Shown one piece after another: positions 10,549 to 20,562 of a stretch of DNA of 64,000 nucleotides (positions are counted from its first letter, which is position 1; every line of letters starts with the position of its first letter). The notes beneath the pieces are model-generated. The model ran no database searches. It had not been told where the DNA came from and saw only the letters and a program-made list of their open reading frames with translations. This DNA is from Cryptomeria japonica (taxonomy: Eukaryota; Streptophyta; Pinopsida; Cupressales; Cupressaceae): assembly GCF_030272615.1 (NCBI RefSeq), contig NC_081414.1, positions 525,451,637 to 525,515,636 of the forward strand. Direction: 5' to 3'. The position numbers were made by a program, and so were the translations under genes.

Positions 10549-10733
10549 CAAAACTCTATCTGTGTCAAAACTAGTCTATCATATTCAAAACTCTGTCCAT
10601 GTCAAAACTAGTCTATCCTAGTCGAAACTTTGTCTGTGTCAAAACTAGTCTATCCTAGTCGAAACTCTGTCCGTGTTAAAACTAGTCTATCCTAGTCAAA
10701 ACTCTATCTGTGTCACAAACTGATATACCTTAG
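10549..10733 (+). repeat. 37-bp minisatellite, four full copies plus a partial one
   Basis: Copies start at 10549, 10586, 10623, 10660 and 10697 with an exact 37-base period. The core is AAAACTAGTCTATCCTAGT, preceded by CTCTGTCYGTGTC. The last copy decays after about 22 bases. Confidence 0.9.
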
Positions 10734-10849
10734 CTGTCAAAAACTCAGTTCACCTCAATACTGGTCATACTCAGTCATTGAAAACTCAAAATTTTGCCTT
10801 TGTCCAGTAAACTGTCGTGCAAATCTTTTGATGTATTGTCTTGCTACAT

Positions 10850-11125
10850 ACATATTTTCGTACGAGATTCCATCAATCCTAGCAGTCTGTCATTTGAGCT
10901 TGCATTATGTGTCATACAATACTTGATTATTTGTCATCTTGTTTAGGGAACTGTCATTCTATCCTGCATTATGTGTCGTACGATAAATCATTGCATTGAT
11001 TAGTTTGTCATTTCAGACTTGACCATCTGTTGTACGGTACTAGGCAGCAACTCATATGAAATACTATTGTCATCGTCCTGAAGCTATTACACTGTCATTT
11101 GGTCCTGTAAAACCTGTCGTACAAA
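10850..11125 (+). repeat. TCGTACGA motif cluster, distal
   Basis: Sites include TTCGTACGAGA, GTCGTACGATA, TTGTACGGTAC and GTCGTACAAAT, interleaved with TGTCATTTGAG, TGTCATCTTG, TGTCATTCTA and TGTCATTTCAG. The alternation of TGTCGTACGA and TGTCATT suggests a decayed simple repeat array. Confidence 0.5.
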
Positions 11126-11302
11126 TCTCTGATTTTGTCAGTACAGAACAGTCAGACTTGCCTAAAACAATCTACAGCGAACATAAAATGGGTTATCATC
11201 ATCCTGAGCATAAACAGATCAAAACGGTGTACCTCTGCCATTTGTGTTGCACAATTTTATCGATCATCTTTCAACTAGTTCAATCAACTACTTATCAAAC
11301 TT

Positions 11303-11467
11303 AAGTCACTTAGATAACGTCTTACACAAGATAGATCGTTCCTGAAACCAGACTGAGTCTTAGTCACTTCTCTTAAATCAAACTAGGTAACTTAGATAAA
11401 CATCTTCCACGAGATATATCTTTCCTGAAACCAGACTAAATCTTAGTTGCTTCTCTCAATCGATACG
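11303..11467 (+). repeat. 82-83 bp tandem duplication
   Basis: Two copies offset by 82-83 bases share ACTTAGATAA, TTCCTGAAACCAGACT and TTCTCT. It lies about 120 bases before the downstream gag-like ORF. Confidence 0.75.
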
Positions 11468-11593
11468 TTAAACGAACAACTAGCTCCAAATTTGATCTTG
11501 ACTTCTGCATCACAAATAGCTTTAGGTCACATCAGTCAATAAAAATGCCTATTCAAACCAGAGCTCTTCTAAAATTCTGACAAAAGTTAGAAG

Positions 11594-13279
11594 CCCATGG
11601 CTACCTTGCTCCAACAAATTCAAGATCTCAAGAGAGGAATATATGGCATTCAAGCTCAATGAAAAGATTCAATGACCCCTCTTGAGATAAAATTTCATGA
11701 TATCAAGAACACTAGAGTTCAAGAAATGCTAGAACAATTACATAAGATGGAACAGAAAGTAATTGAAAATCAAAAATCAAATCTCATACAAGATCACAAG
11801 TCACCTTCACCAAGACATAAAGACATTTCCCCCAAATATCCTCTAGATAGACAGTTTACGCCTTTGGGGCAGACTATTGAGTCAGCTTTGGAAGAGCTTC
11901 TTAAGAACAATCTTATCATATTGCCTAAAAAAACCACGTGGGGATGTGAAGTTTTGAGTAAACATTGTGCATACCATAGGCATAACAAACATAAGACTTC
12001 AATGTGTATGGAATTAAAACATAAGATTCAAGATCTCATTGATAACGATGTCATTGAAATTGAAGATCCTAATGACTCACCTAAAGAAAAAGAAGGAACT
12101 ATTTCCAAGCATGATCAAAATTATGAACCTGTGTCTAGCAATGGCTTACATTTAGCCTCCATCTCTTCCATGATGTCTCCATCTTCTAAGGCTTCTCAAC
12201 AACAGTCCATATCATATCCCTCAAATAATGAACCTAATGATGAAAGTTTTCATGTTGACCCTCAAGGGCTATCTCAAGGGCCAGCACATCCAGTGGTTGA
12301 AAAAGATCTTAACTCCCTAGAATCCCATGAGGATCCCATTATACCTTTCCATTTCTTCCAAGATGATCCCCTTCCATCTCAATAGAAAAGCATACTTCCT
12401 AAGAAAGATCATGATGCCTCTTCTACCTTTTCAAACAATTCTATTCAAAATGAAGAGTCAAATACTCTATCCAATGGTCCTCTTCCATGTCAAGATCAAA
12501 GTATACCTTCATCTCCTTATCATAATCCTCCATGTTCACCTCAAGGATCCATCATGCCTACAAAGCCCTCTCATGTTCCTACAAGTCAAAATATTTATAA
12601 ACATAAAGGGGTAGACCATCACAAGCAAGAACTCGTCCATGTTAAAGACAATATTAAGGGTCATGGTCTTAGTGACATTCCTCAAAATGGTGGTATCCCC
12701 ACTAAACCAAAATCCAGGCACACGCCTTCCCCTTCACCTCTTCCATCCATTTTAGGACCCTATATTCCTCCATCCCTTGTGCAATATCAACAAAGGTGTA
12801 CATCTTCGCATACCTTCCATCCATCTAGAAGGACACAAAGGTTCACTGAGCAAAAGAAAGCAAAATCAAAAGCTATATGGTTTCCTAAGGCACTTGTTGA
12901 AGCAATGTGTTCCAAGAAACTACAAAAGCATGAAAAATAAAAAACCATGTGGATCCCTAAGCGTCTCCTTGAAGCACAACAGTCTATAGAAATATCCAAA
13001 TCAACAGCCAAGATTGTTGTTCCTCCATCCAAACCTTCCAAATCTATTCTTCCATCATCTCCTTCATCCATTTTGGATCCTCATGTCCTAAAATCCCTGG
13101 TTGTTCCTCCCTCCAAATCTCAAAATCTGAGATCTACTTTTCCTCCATCAATCCACCATCCCTTAAGATGTGTGCCAATGGTGATCCCGCACACGTTTTC
13201 ATTCGCTCATGCACCAAACTTTCAATATCCGATCCATTATCCAACACCTCTTTTTCATCCTTCCATACCCCTTATCTGA
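11594..13279 (+). pseudogene. Gag-like / proline-rich accessory ORF of element A (downstream copy)
   Basis: It opens near ATG 11597 with a short helical start (LLQQIQDLKRGIYGIQ), then a stop. The main frame from 11672 runs 237 codons to a stop at 12385 and continues in the same gene to 13279. Order: charged coiled-coil-like segment, QFTPLGQTIESALEELL, the knuckle-like CAYHRHNKHKTSMC (C-x2-H-x4-H-x4-C), then a Ser/Pro/Gln-rich region with SILGPYIPPS and SILDPHVLKS, and the motifs AIWFPKALVEA and TMWIPKRLLEA. It is better preserved than the copy at 1-1591. The Gag core domain is absent. Homology to the ORF of element B runs through the proline-rich part, so that part is a conserved component of these elements. 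Its biochemical role is unknown. Confidence 0.75.
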
Positions 13280-13750
13280 TCCTTTGCATAAGACTTTACC
13301 CTAGTTTCATCACAAAATCCAAAAACTAAGGAAATCAACATTGGGGATGTTGGACATGTACACTTAGCTGAGTCCTTCTTGGAAAGACATCTTTATGCTG
13401 GACCAATGAACTACCTACACAAAATTCCCCGACCCTATGAACAACATGCACCTTAAATGATATTTTATCTAAGGGTTGGGTTAGTTTAGAATTTTCTTTC
13501 TGCACTGCATATCATTTTCTTAAAAGCATTGCATTACATATAGTTTCTTTTTCAAATGCATTCCATTCATACAATTTCTGCATTTGCATATAGCAGCATT
13601 AATAAAATAAGGCAATTGTCCACATTTATCTTTTGTTTGTATTCAAGACAAACAAGGGTCGTCTCCTTTCTTAGATATTCGGACATGAAGTCTTTGAGGT
13701 CATAAGGTCATTCATTTTCAACATTACCCTGTGACGAGGCTTTACTTATT
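11687..13750 (+). repeat. Direct duplicate of 1-2061
   Basis: Base 1 aligns with 11687, and the match runs through the accessory ORF, the integrase tail and the start of the 3' region, ending near 2061 and 13750. It covers about 2.06 kb with scattered substitutions and small indels. After 13750 the sequence changes abruptly to an LTR of element B, with the short microhomology TTACTTATT at the joint. Confidence 0.85.
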
Positions 13751-14881
13751 ATTAATCATTCTATTTCTATTTCTAATCAATTAATCATTTAACCCTTTTC
13801 TAATATTAATTAAATATTAATTATTTAATTAATTATGATTTTAATCCTTTAATTGAATAATCTTTATTATTTAATTAAATTCAATTTCTAAATAATGAAA
13901 TTACTTCTTTAAATTATTTAATTAACTAATTAGTTCATCTAATTCAAATTCCAATTCCAAATCCCCAAATTCTAATTTCATCTAATTTCATTATTTCCTC
14001 AAATTCAAATTCAAATTCTTCCAATTTCATCTAATTTAAGTTACATGTGCATTTCAATTTCATGATTTGAAATCAAAATTCAATTAACACTCAAAAATCA
14101 ATTTGAATTTCTAAGTCAAGTTCTAAATATATTCAAAGATCAAATTGAATTATAAATTCAATAATTAAATCAATTCCCATGCAAAGATTAAATTGAAAAT
14201 CTAAATCAAGTTCAAGCACATGCTAAATTAATGAATTCAATTAATTGATTAATTAAATCAATTATCTTTCCAATCTCTATTTCTATCTTCCACTTTGCTT
14301 TTTTTCCAAAAAGCTTTCAATCAGTCATCTTTAGTTAACAATTCAATCTATTTTAATTGATCAATTCAATTTATTGATTAATTACATCATTCTTTAATTT
14401 TCCTCTGATCATTCTTTTTCATCTTTGAATCCATTTTTTTCTCAATCAATTAACTCATTTATCTATTCAATCAATTGAGTTCCACCTCCAAATCAGTAGT
14501 TCAACAATCAATCAACATGTGAGCTCATCTGAGTTCCACTTCTTAATCATTAAGTTCCACCTTTCAATCATTCTATTCCACCTCTCATTCAATCTCACCC
14601 GAAATTTTATAAATTTAGAATCAATTCTCCATTTTCAACAATCACGAACTTTGAATCTTTGTGTCACTTGCAAGTTACCAGCGCGATATCTGAGAGCCAC
14701 AATACCACAAAGAAGAGAAGAACAATGGAAGCTATGATGCAAAATAGGGAGTTTTATATTGTTTAATTGATTCAATTAAGCATCTATTTCATTGATTTAT
14801 GTTAGAATTGCTTAAATAGTTAAGGAATTCGTGATTTTCCTTATTTCCTATTTAGCTATGATGATTTTAAGCATGAAAATA
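13751..14881 (+). mobile_element. 5' LTR of Tat-like element B (5' end truncated)
   Basis: AT-rich sequence that matches the 3' LTR pieces of B at 23531-23580, 38905-39346 and 40736-41150, including a block of GCGATATCTGAGAGCCAC type. The first roughly 130 bases expected from the 3' LTR (start TGTAGACACC) are missing because the left side is fused to element A. Homology with the 3' LTR stops at 14881/41150, exactly before the primer-like site. A candidate TATA box (TTTATAAATTT) is near 14606. Confidence 0.75.
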
Positions 14882-14901
14882 ATGGTGAACTCAATGTGAA
14901 C
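14882..14901 (+). promoter_or_regulatory. Primer binding site-like sequence, element B
   Basis: ATGGTGAACTCAATGTGAAC directly follows the point where LTR homology ends. It resembles the TGGTGAAxCCGAxGT form seen after the LTR of element C (46954). The tRNA was not assigned. Confidence 0.45.
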
Positions 14902-15004
14902 AATAGCTAATTAACCCTCTATGTTTCTTTTTGTGTTTTTGCATAATCATACGGATTTTGAGATTTCTTTACAGGTTTTGTACAGAGTCTGCAGGCGGCC
15001 CTAA

Positions 15005-15660
15005 CTATTACGCATTCGTTCAGACAGATTACCGCAATTATATAGACATATTTACGCATTCGTGCAAACAGCATTATGCATTCATCTAAATATTTTTACA
15101 CATTCGTAGTTATTCTTTTGCATACTGTTAATTGTGTTTTCTTGATTTTTTGTTCTCTATTCTATCTAATTCATCATTAAATTCTGCAAATCTGAAGAGT
15201 TTATCTTTGTATGTGGCTTTAAATATAATATCTCATGGCATGCAAAGTGAAGCTTAAGATTTCAGGTGCTCGAAGAACAGCTGAACAGAAAAGGCAAGCC
15301 AGACATTACCAGTGAATCCTGAAAGCGGAAAAAAGAATACAAGACTCAGAAGACCAAGTGGCTATTGCTAGATTTGAAAACCTTGTTCTATCATACACAG
15401 TGAAATACGACTTGATTAACATAGATTGGTTAATGAGAGATCAGCCTAGGGGTTAATATTCGATTTTGTAGGTTTTTGGTTTGTGTTTATTTTTTATTAG
15501 GTTTTTAATCTTCTGTTTTCCTGTTACGCATTCATCCTATCACTATCATGAATTCATCCTGACAATATCACACAATCATCTTATCAGAATTCTGCATTTG
15601 TCTAGTCAGGTTTGCGCATTTGTAGGTTTAGTATTCCACATTCGTTTGGTAGATAATTGG
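15005..15660 (+). repeat. TACGCATTCGT motif clusters in leader B
   Basis: About nine versions in two groups. 15005-15115 has TTACGCATTCGTTCAGACAG, TTACGCATTCGTGCAAACAG, ATGCATTCATC and ACACATTCGTAG. 15520-15660 has TTACGCATTCATCC, TGCATTTGTC, GCGCATTTGTAG and CCACATTCGTTTGG. Spacing is roughly 30-40 bases. The location parallels the TCGTACGA clusters of element A. Confidence 0.6.
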
Positions 15661-15825
15661 CTTTTTGTTTTCTTGTTTTATGTGTGGTTTTCTGGTTACT
15701 AATTCCTTTTTTGTAGCGTGTGGTGAAATTACAGAGAAGGCTTGATCATCCCAGACTATTTTGAGATTACTGATAATTTGATTGTATGATCCTTTAGGGT
15801 TAACTCGCTTTTAAATTTTGGGTTT

Positions 15826-15975
15826 AAAATTGACATGCATGATCTCACACTTCATCTTAGTGCTTAAAATAAATCTTGTGATTAAAATTGACATGCATGA
15901 TCTCACACTTCGCTTTGGTGTTTAAATTAGACATGCACATGCGTATCTCACACCTCATTTTAGGCTTTAAAATTA
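15826..15975 (+). repeat. Degenerate tandem repeat (about 57 bp)
   Basis: AAAATTGACATGCATGATCT begins at about 15827 and again at about 15884, each followed by CACACTTC. A third degenerate copy follows at about 15925 (AGACATGCACATGCG, then TCTCACACCTC). Confidence 0.75.
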
Positions 15976-16949
15976 ACATGAATCTGCCTTATCAATAGAG
16001 TAAAATCACACATTATGATATATAAGGGAAAAATAACTTTTTTGTGTCTAGGGTGCACCCATTGTTGCATTAAGTACCTTTCCACCTGCCTTCGGGGTCT
16101 TGGGAGAGAAGGAAAGTTGATAACGACACCCACTTTTTTCTTTTAGTAGTTGAGGGATATCTTTGATTGGAGATTTCATCACCCCACAGAGGTATTTCAA
16201 ATTGGAATACGTTGGGGATATCATCTCTCCCAACATACTCTCGAGAGGGTTTTTTGAGATGCTATATAAATATACTACTCAGGCGGCTAGAGTGTTGAGT
16301 AAATTCAACATATGTGGAGGCCTTCTCTGCACCGATAAGCTTAACTAAAGCCTTAAATGGCTTGCTCTGGGTTACTGTCATTGGATCGGGACCCCTTGAA
16401 ATTATAATAAGAACCAACTTAGTAGCCCAAATCCCACATTCATTGATCCAGGGAGTGCGGATCGTACCCCATAGATACCCTTCATGTGCCTTGCATTATG
16501 AAATAGAAATCCCTCGGTGATAAGATCTCAGGATCTTCGGGGTAAGAGAGACTGGCATGCCCGAGAAGTGTGTGTCATGGAGTGGAGCCAGTGCTGCCAG
16601 ACTCTCTAGTTGTTCATCTTATTTTGATATTTTGTAAGGGCCTCTTTGAATGGTTTCCAATATCCAGCCTAAGAATTGTCTACTATGTTTTTGTATGTAT
16701 CATTGTGTTAAACCAATATCAAGTCAGTATTGATCTTGGGCTATTTTAGGCCCTATCTTGTGTGGCTCTGAATTATCATAGTTTGTCAAAACACAATTCA
16801 TCCATCTATACTTATCTTCAGATAGTGTTCTCAAAATTGGAAAAAGACTTGTCCCACAAAAAAAGTTACTTAAAACAAAGTCTATCTTGAAACATCAAAT
16901 AATTCAAAAAGGTCCAAATTTTTCACAACAAAGACATCCTACATACTTG

Positions 16950-17560
16950 TGACCATAGGTTTTCCTAGAGTCCTTAGGTTTTTACATAAGTCCTTGCATA
17001 TTCCTCATTATCATCCTCATTATAGTCCTCATTTACATCCTTACTTTGCATAAGTCCATGCATAGTTCTCTTTATAGTCCTTATTATAGTCCTCATATAG
17101 TCTTACATCAGTCCTTATATAGTGTTCACCTACGTCCTTATAGAGTCCTCATTTACATCCTAATTACGTCCTTACCTTGCATAAGTCCTTGCATAGTCTT
17201 GCATAATCCTTATAAATTCCTTATTTGTATCCCATTAGAATCCTCATAATATTTGTATATAATACTCATACAGTCATTGTAATCCTTGCATAAGTCCCCA
17301 TATACGTCGTTATAATCTTTGCATTATAGTCCTCATATATTTTTGCATAGTCCTTATAAAGTCCTCATTTGTATCTCATTAGCATCCTCATAATCTTTGT
17401 ATATAATCCTCATACAGTCATTATAATCTTCACATATAGTCATTGCACAATTGTCATAATCCTCGTATAAGTCCTTGCATAGTTGTCATAATCTTTGCAT
17501 AAGTCCTTGCATAGCCATCATAATCCCTATTTTATTCCTTGTATAGTATTCATCCTCAAA
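16950..17560 (+). repeat. Degenerate CATAGTCCT-rich array
   Basis: Dozens of variants of CATAGTCCTTATA, CATAAGTCCTTGCATAG and AGTCCTCATTTACATCC in irregular order. Related words occur at 49900-50060 in element C, also just upstream of a gag reading frame, so this may be a conserved leader feature. Confidence 0.65.
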
Positions 17561-17762
17561 AGACATAGGGTCAAATCATTATCTCTATTTTGCATTATCT
17601 ACAAAATTAGGGTGTTCCCTAGACCAAGTCCAAAGTTGCATTGTCATTCTTTAGGATTTCATCTTGTCATTTCTTAATCCAATTTGTCAAAAAATAGGGT
17701 TGCACTTTCATCCCTTAGTTGCATTGCATTTCATCCCTAATCTTCAAAAATCCAAAAAAAAA

Positions 17763-20562
17763 ATGGCATATAGTGCAATGGTTGAAACAAGCTCTCAAAC
17801 TTCTAGGAGACAAAATTACCCCTATCAAACTTCCAACTTTCATGGGACCATGTCATTTCAACCAAACAATCATTTATCTCAATCCAACATATACATGTCC
17901 CAAAATGTGCATCAAACTTATCAGGAACAAACAAATGCCATACCTATTTCTCCATCACTTGAAGAGAAACTAGCTCGAGAAATAGAGATCTTAGAACAAA
18001 CGGTAAAAAAAGTGAAGAGAATAGATTTTAGATGTCCAAACTATTTCAAAAATTTGGAAGTCCTAATACGAATTTAGAGTCAGTTGACGTGCAAGCTCTT
18101 ATTATGCAATCAGAAATACCAACTATTCTCACACAAATAAACATGAGAAACCAATATCAACAGTAAACATATCCAACAACCAATACAACAAAGAACACAA
18201 CTTTTAGCACCACAAATTGTGCAAACAAGCCAACCACTACCAAGGTCACACACAATTACACAATTAGTTTTGCCTTTAGTCACATCACATGTTTGTGAAT
18301 ATCTTCCTATGTCTTCAAATACACTGTCAAGGTATCCCAAATGAATGCAAGTATATTTACAAACGCGTCACCCTTTGGAAATCAATCGAACATGGTCAAT
18401 GTGTCACCTATCATGCAACAAGGTCAACCGACAACTACCTTGTAACACACAAATGTTAGAACAATATTACATACATAATCACCTAAACAACAAAAATGTC
18501 AACCTGAAACTTTCGATGATTTGCTTCAAATACTATTCCATGCATAGAAGACTATTTCAGAACATGATCATCTGCCATGTCTAGCAATGGCTCTTCCCAT
18601 CAAGACTTTGCACCTCAAGAAGCCTCCATATCTTCCACCATTTCCTCATACCCTGAAGTCACACAAGAGCAATCCACACTATCTCTATCCAATAACGCAA
18701 CCTCCCAAAGGCTATCCACAATAAGTTTCTAAGATAATACAATTCATGATGCTAGTCCCTTCCATGCTTCATAAATTCAAGACCCAATCACACCATATAC
18801 TCCTATTAGAGAGAGTCCCATTCAAAATCCTTTCTCATCAAGTCAAAGTGTTGAAACCTTCCAAGAGTCTCCCATGCATATCCAAACTCCTACCCCATGT
18901 CAAGATGATAATCCAAAGTTAGAAGAAATGACTCCTAAAATAAATCAAGATCAAGAAAAAAACTCTTCCATCTTACCCAATTTTTTTAATCAAGATCCCA
19001 CCTATCAAGAATCTTATGATGATCCTCTCATTATTTTGTACTCCATCCAAGAAGATCATCTTCCCTCTCCAAAGTAGAGTGTGTTTCCCAGTCCCATTCA
19101 AAATTCACCTCCTAAGCAAGATCATAATATCCCTTCCATTTCCTCCAAACATCCAATTCAAAATCAAGATAAAAGCACAAACTCCAATTATCCAATTCAA
19201 AATCAAGAGCAAAGCACCAACTCCAATGATCCTCTTCTAAGTCAAGATCAAATTTTTCCTTCACTTCCATGTCATAATCCTCCATATCCACCTAAAGATC
19301 CAATCATCCCTTCTTATTCCCCTCATGGTCCTAATCTTCCACCAGATCATGTTGCATCTACCCAAGTTGTTCATGAATCTTATGCATATCAAATGGGTTT
19401 CTCCACTTTCATTCGATCTAGTTTACTTTGTGATCTTGACATTTCTTCCATATCATACCCTCCTCAAAATGGACTTGCGTCTTGTTTTAAAAATAACATG
19501 TATCCTATTTCTAAAAATATTTGTCAAAACATGCAATACCAAGGCAAAGGGTTAGTCCTACATGAACAAGGTATATTAGAACCCCTTCAAATCAAAGCAA
19601 ATATCAATTGTCATGGCCTTGGCTACACAAATCACTCTCAAAACATTTGTGCCCTTGCTAAATCCCACATTCCTCCATCTAAATCCAAGCAATCACAGTC
19701 CTTATCCTCAAAATCCATTTTAGGTCCTTCTATTCCAAAATCAAATCCTTCCTCCCTTCTATCCATATTAGGACCTCACGTCCCTCCATCCACTATCCAT
19801 ATGATCCCTAGATCACAATCCAATTGCCCTGTCATAAATCAATATTAGAAAGGGAACACATCTTTGAGAACCTTTCAACCATCTACCTACACCAACCCAT
19901 CCAAACTATCTCTATATCATTCTTATTCATCCATGAATCCCATTCCCTTTAGAAGAAATTCTGTTGCCAAGAATAAATTCCACAAGTCCAAAAATCCACA
20001 TACATCCAAAGATCAACATGTCTCATCTAAAAGACATGTCAAATCAAAGAAAAATCCGATGCAAAAGAATAAAGCAATATCCAAAGGACTACAAAGGCCC
20101 ATTATGAGAAAATAAAAATTGAAAACTATGTGGTTTCCTAAGTTGCTCATTAATGAAATACATTCCAAAGGATCAGAAAGAAAAGAAAAATCAAAATCAA
20201 TGTGGATTCCCATAAAAGCATTGCAACCTAAAGAAAAATCATAAGTGGCATCTAGACTTCTTTTTCCAAAAGCTTGCTTCAATCATCCACCTACACATCT
20301 TCCACTTCCCAAATTTATTCTTCCATCACCTCCTTTATCAATTTTGGGTCCTTATGTCTCGAATTCCACATCCACTCCTCCATCAAAATCTCAAAATCCA
20401 AAATCCACTTGTCCTCCATCACTCCACCACCTCTTAAGGTGTGTGCCAACATTGATCTTTAAGACATTTCCATCCATTCTCGCTCAAATCTTCCAACATC
20501 CTATCTATCATCCAACACCTCTTTTCCATCCTTGCATCATTCCCATTCAATCCTTTGCATAA
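17763..20562 (+). pseudogene. Gag-like / proline-rich accessory ORF of element B
   Basis: ATG at 17763 opens a frame with a Gln/Asn/Ser-rich N-terminus and a heptad-like segment (LEEKLAREIEILEQTVKKVK) before a stop at 18077. 18078-18600 is badly decayed. 18600-20115 is again readable: a Gln/Ser/Pro-rich stretch, then SILGPSIPKS and SILGPHVPPS, a Lys-rich segment, and the motifs TMWFPKLLINE and SMWIPIKALQ. The last part (20245-20562) has SILGPYVSNS and PPSLHHLLRCVP. Block order matches the ORF of element A from the LP-Q-D blocks to the end. No protease, RT or integrase follows. Stops at 18077, 19076 and 20116 make it a pseudogene. The function is unknown, and the conserved order between A and B argues it was once a real product. 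Confidence 0.7.

Larger units (their letters stand above)
9334..11593 (+). other. Leader (5' UTR) of downstream element A copy
   Basis: No credible ORF. It holds TCGTACGA motif clusters (9409-9510 and 10850-11125), a more mixed-composition island at 9840-10440 of unknown origin, a 37-bp minisatellite (10549-10733) and an 82-bp tandem duplication (11303-11467). A matching arrangement (motif cluster, island, tandem repeats, then gag) is present in the leader of element B. Confidence 0.6.
14902..17662 (+). other. Leader (5' UTR) of element B
   Basis: No credible ORF. It contains TACGCATTCGT motif clusters (15005-15660), a degenerate tandem repeat (15826-15975), a mixed-composition island (16040-16640) without a supported coding frame, and a degenerate array rich in CATAGTCCTTATA-like words (16950-17560) immediately before gag. 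Confidence 0.55.

Noticed and set aside
10549-10733. Regular 37-bp repeats resembling a CRISPR array
   Set aside because: Copies are directly adjacent with no unique spacers, and the context is a plant retrotransposon leader. It is a minisatellite.
16040-16640. Short frames on both strands in leader B
   Set aside because: Each is broken within about 60-70 codons and has no recognised motif.
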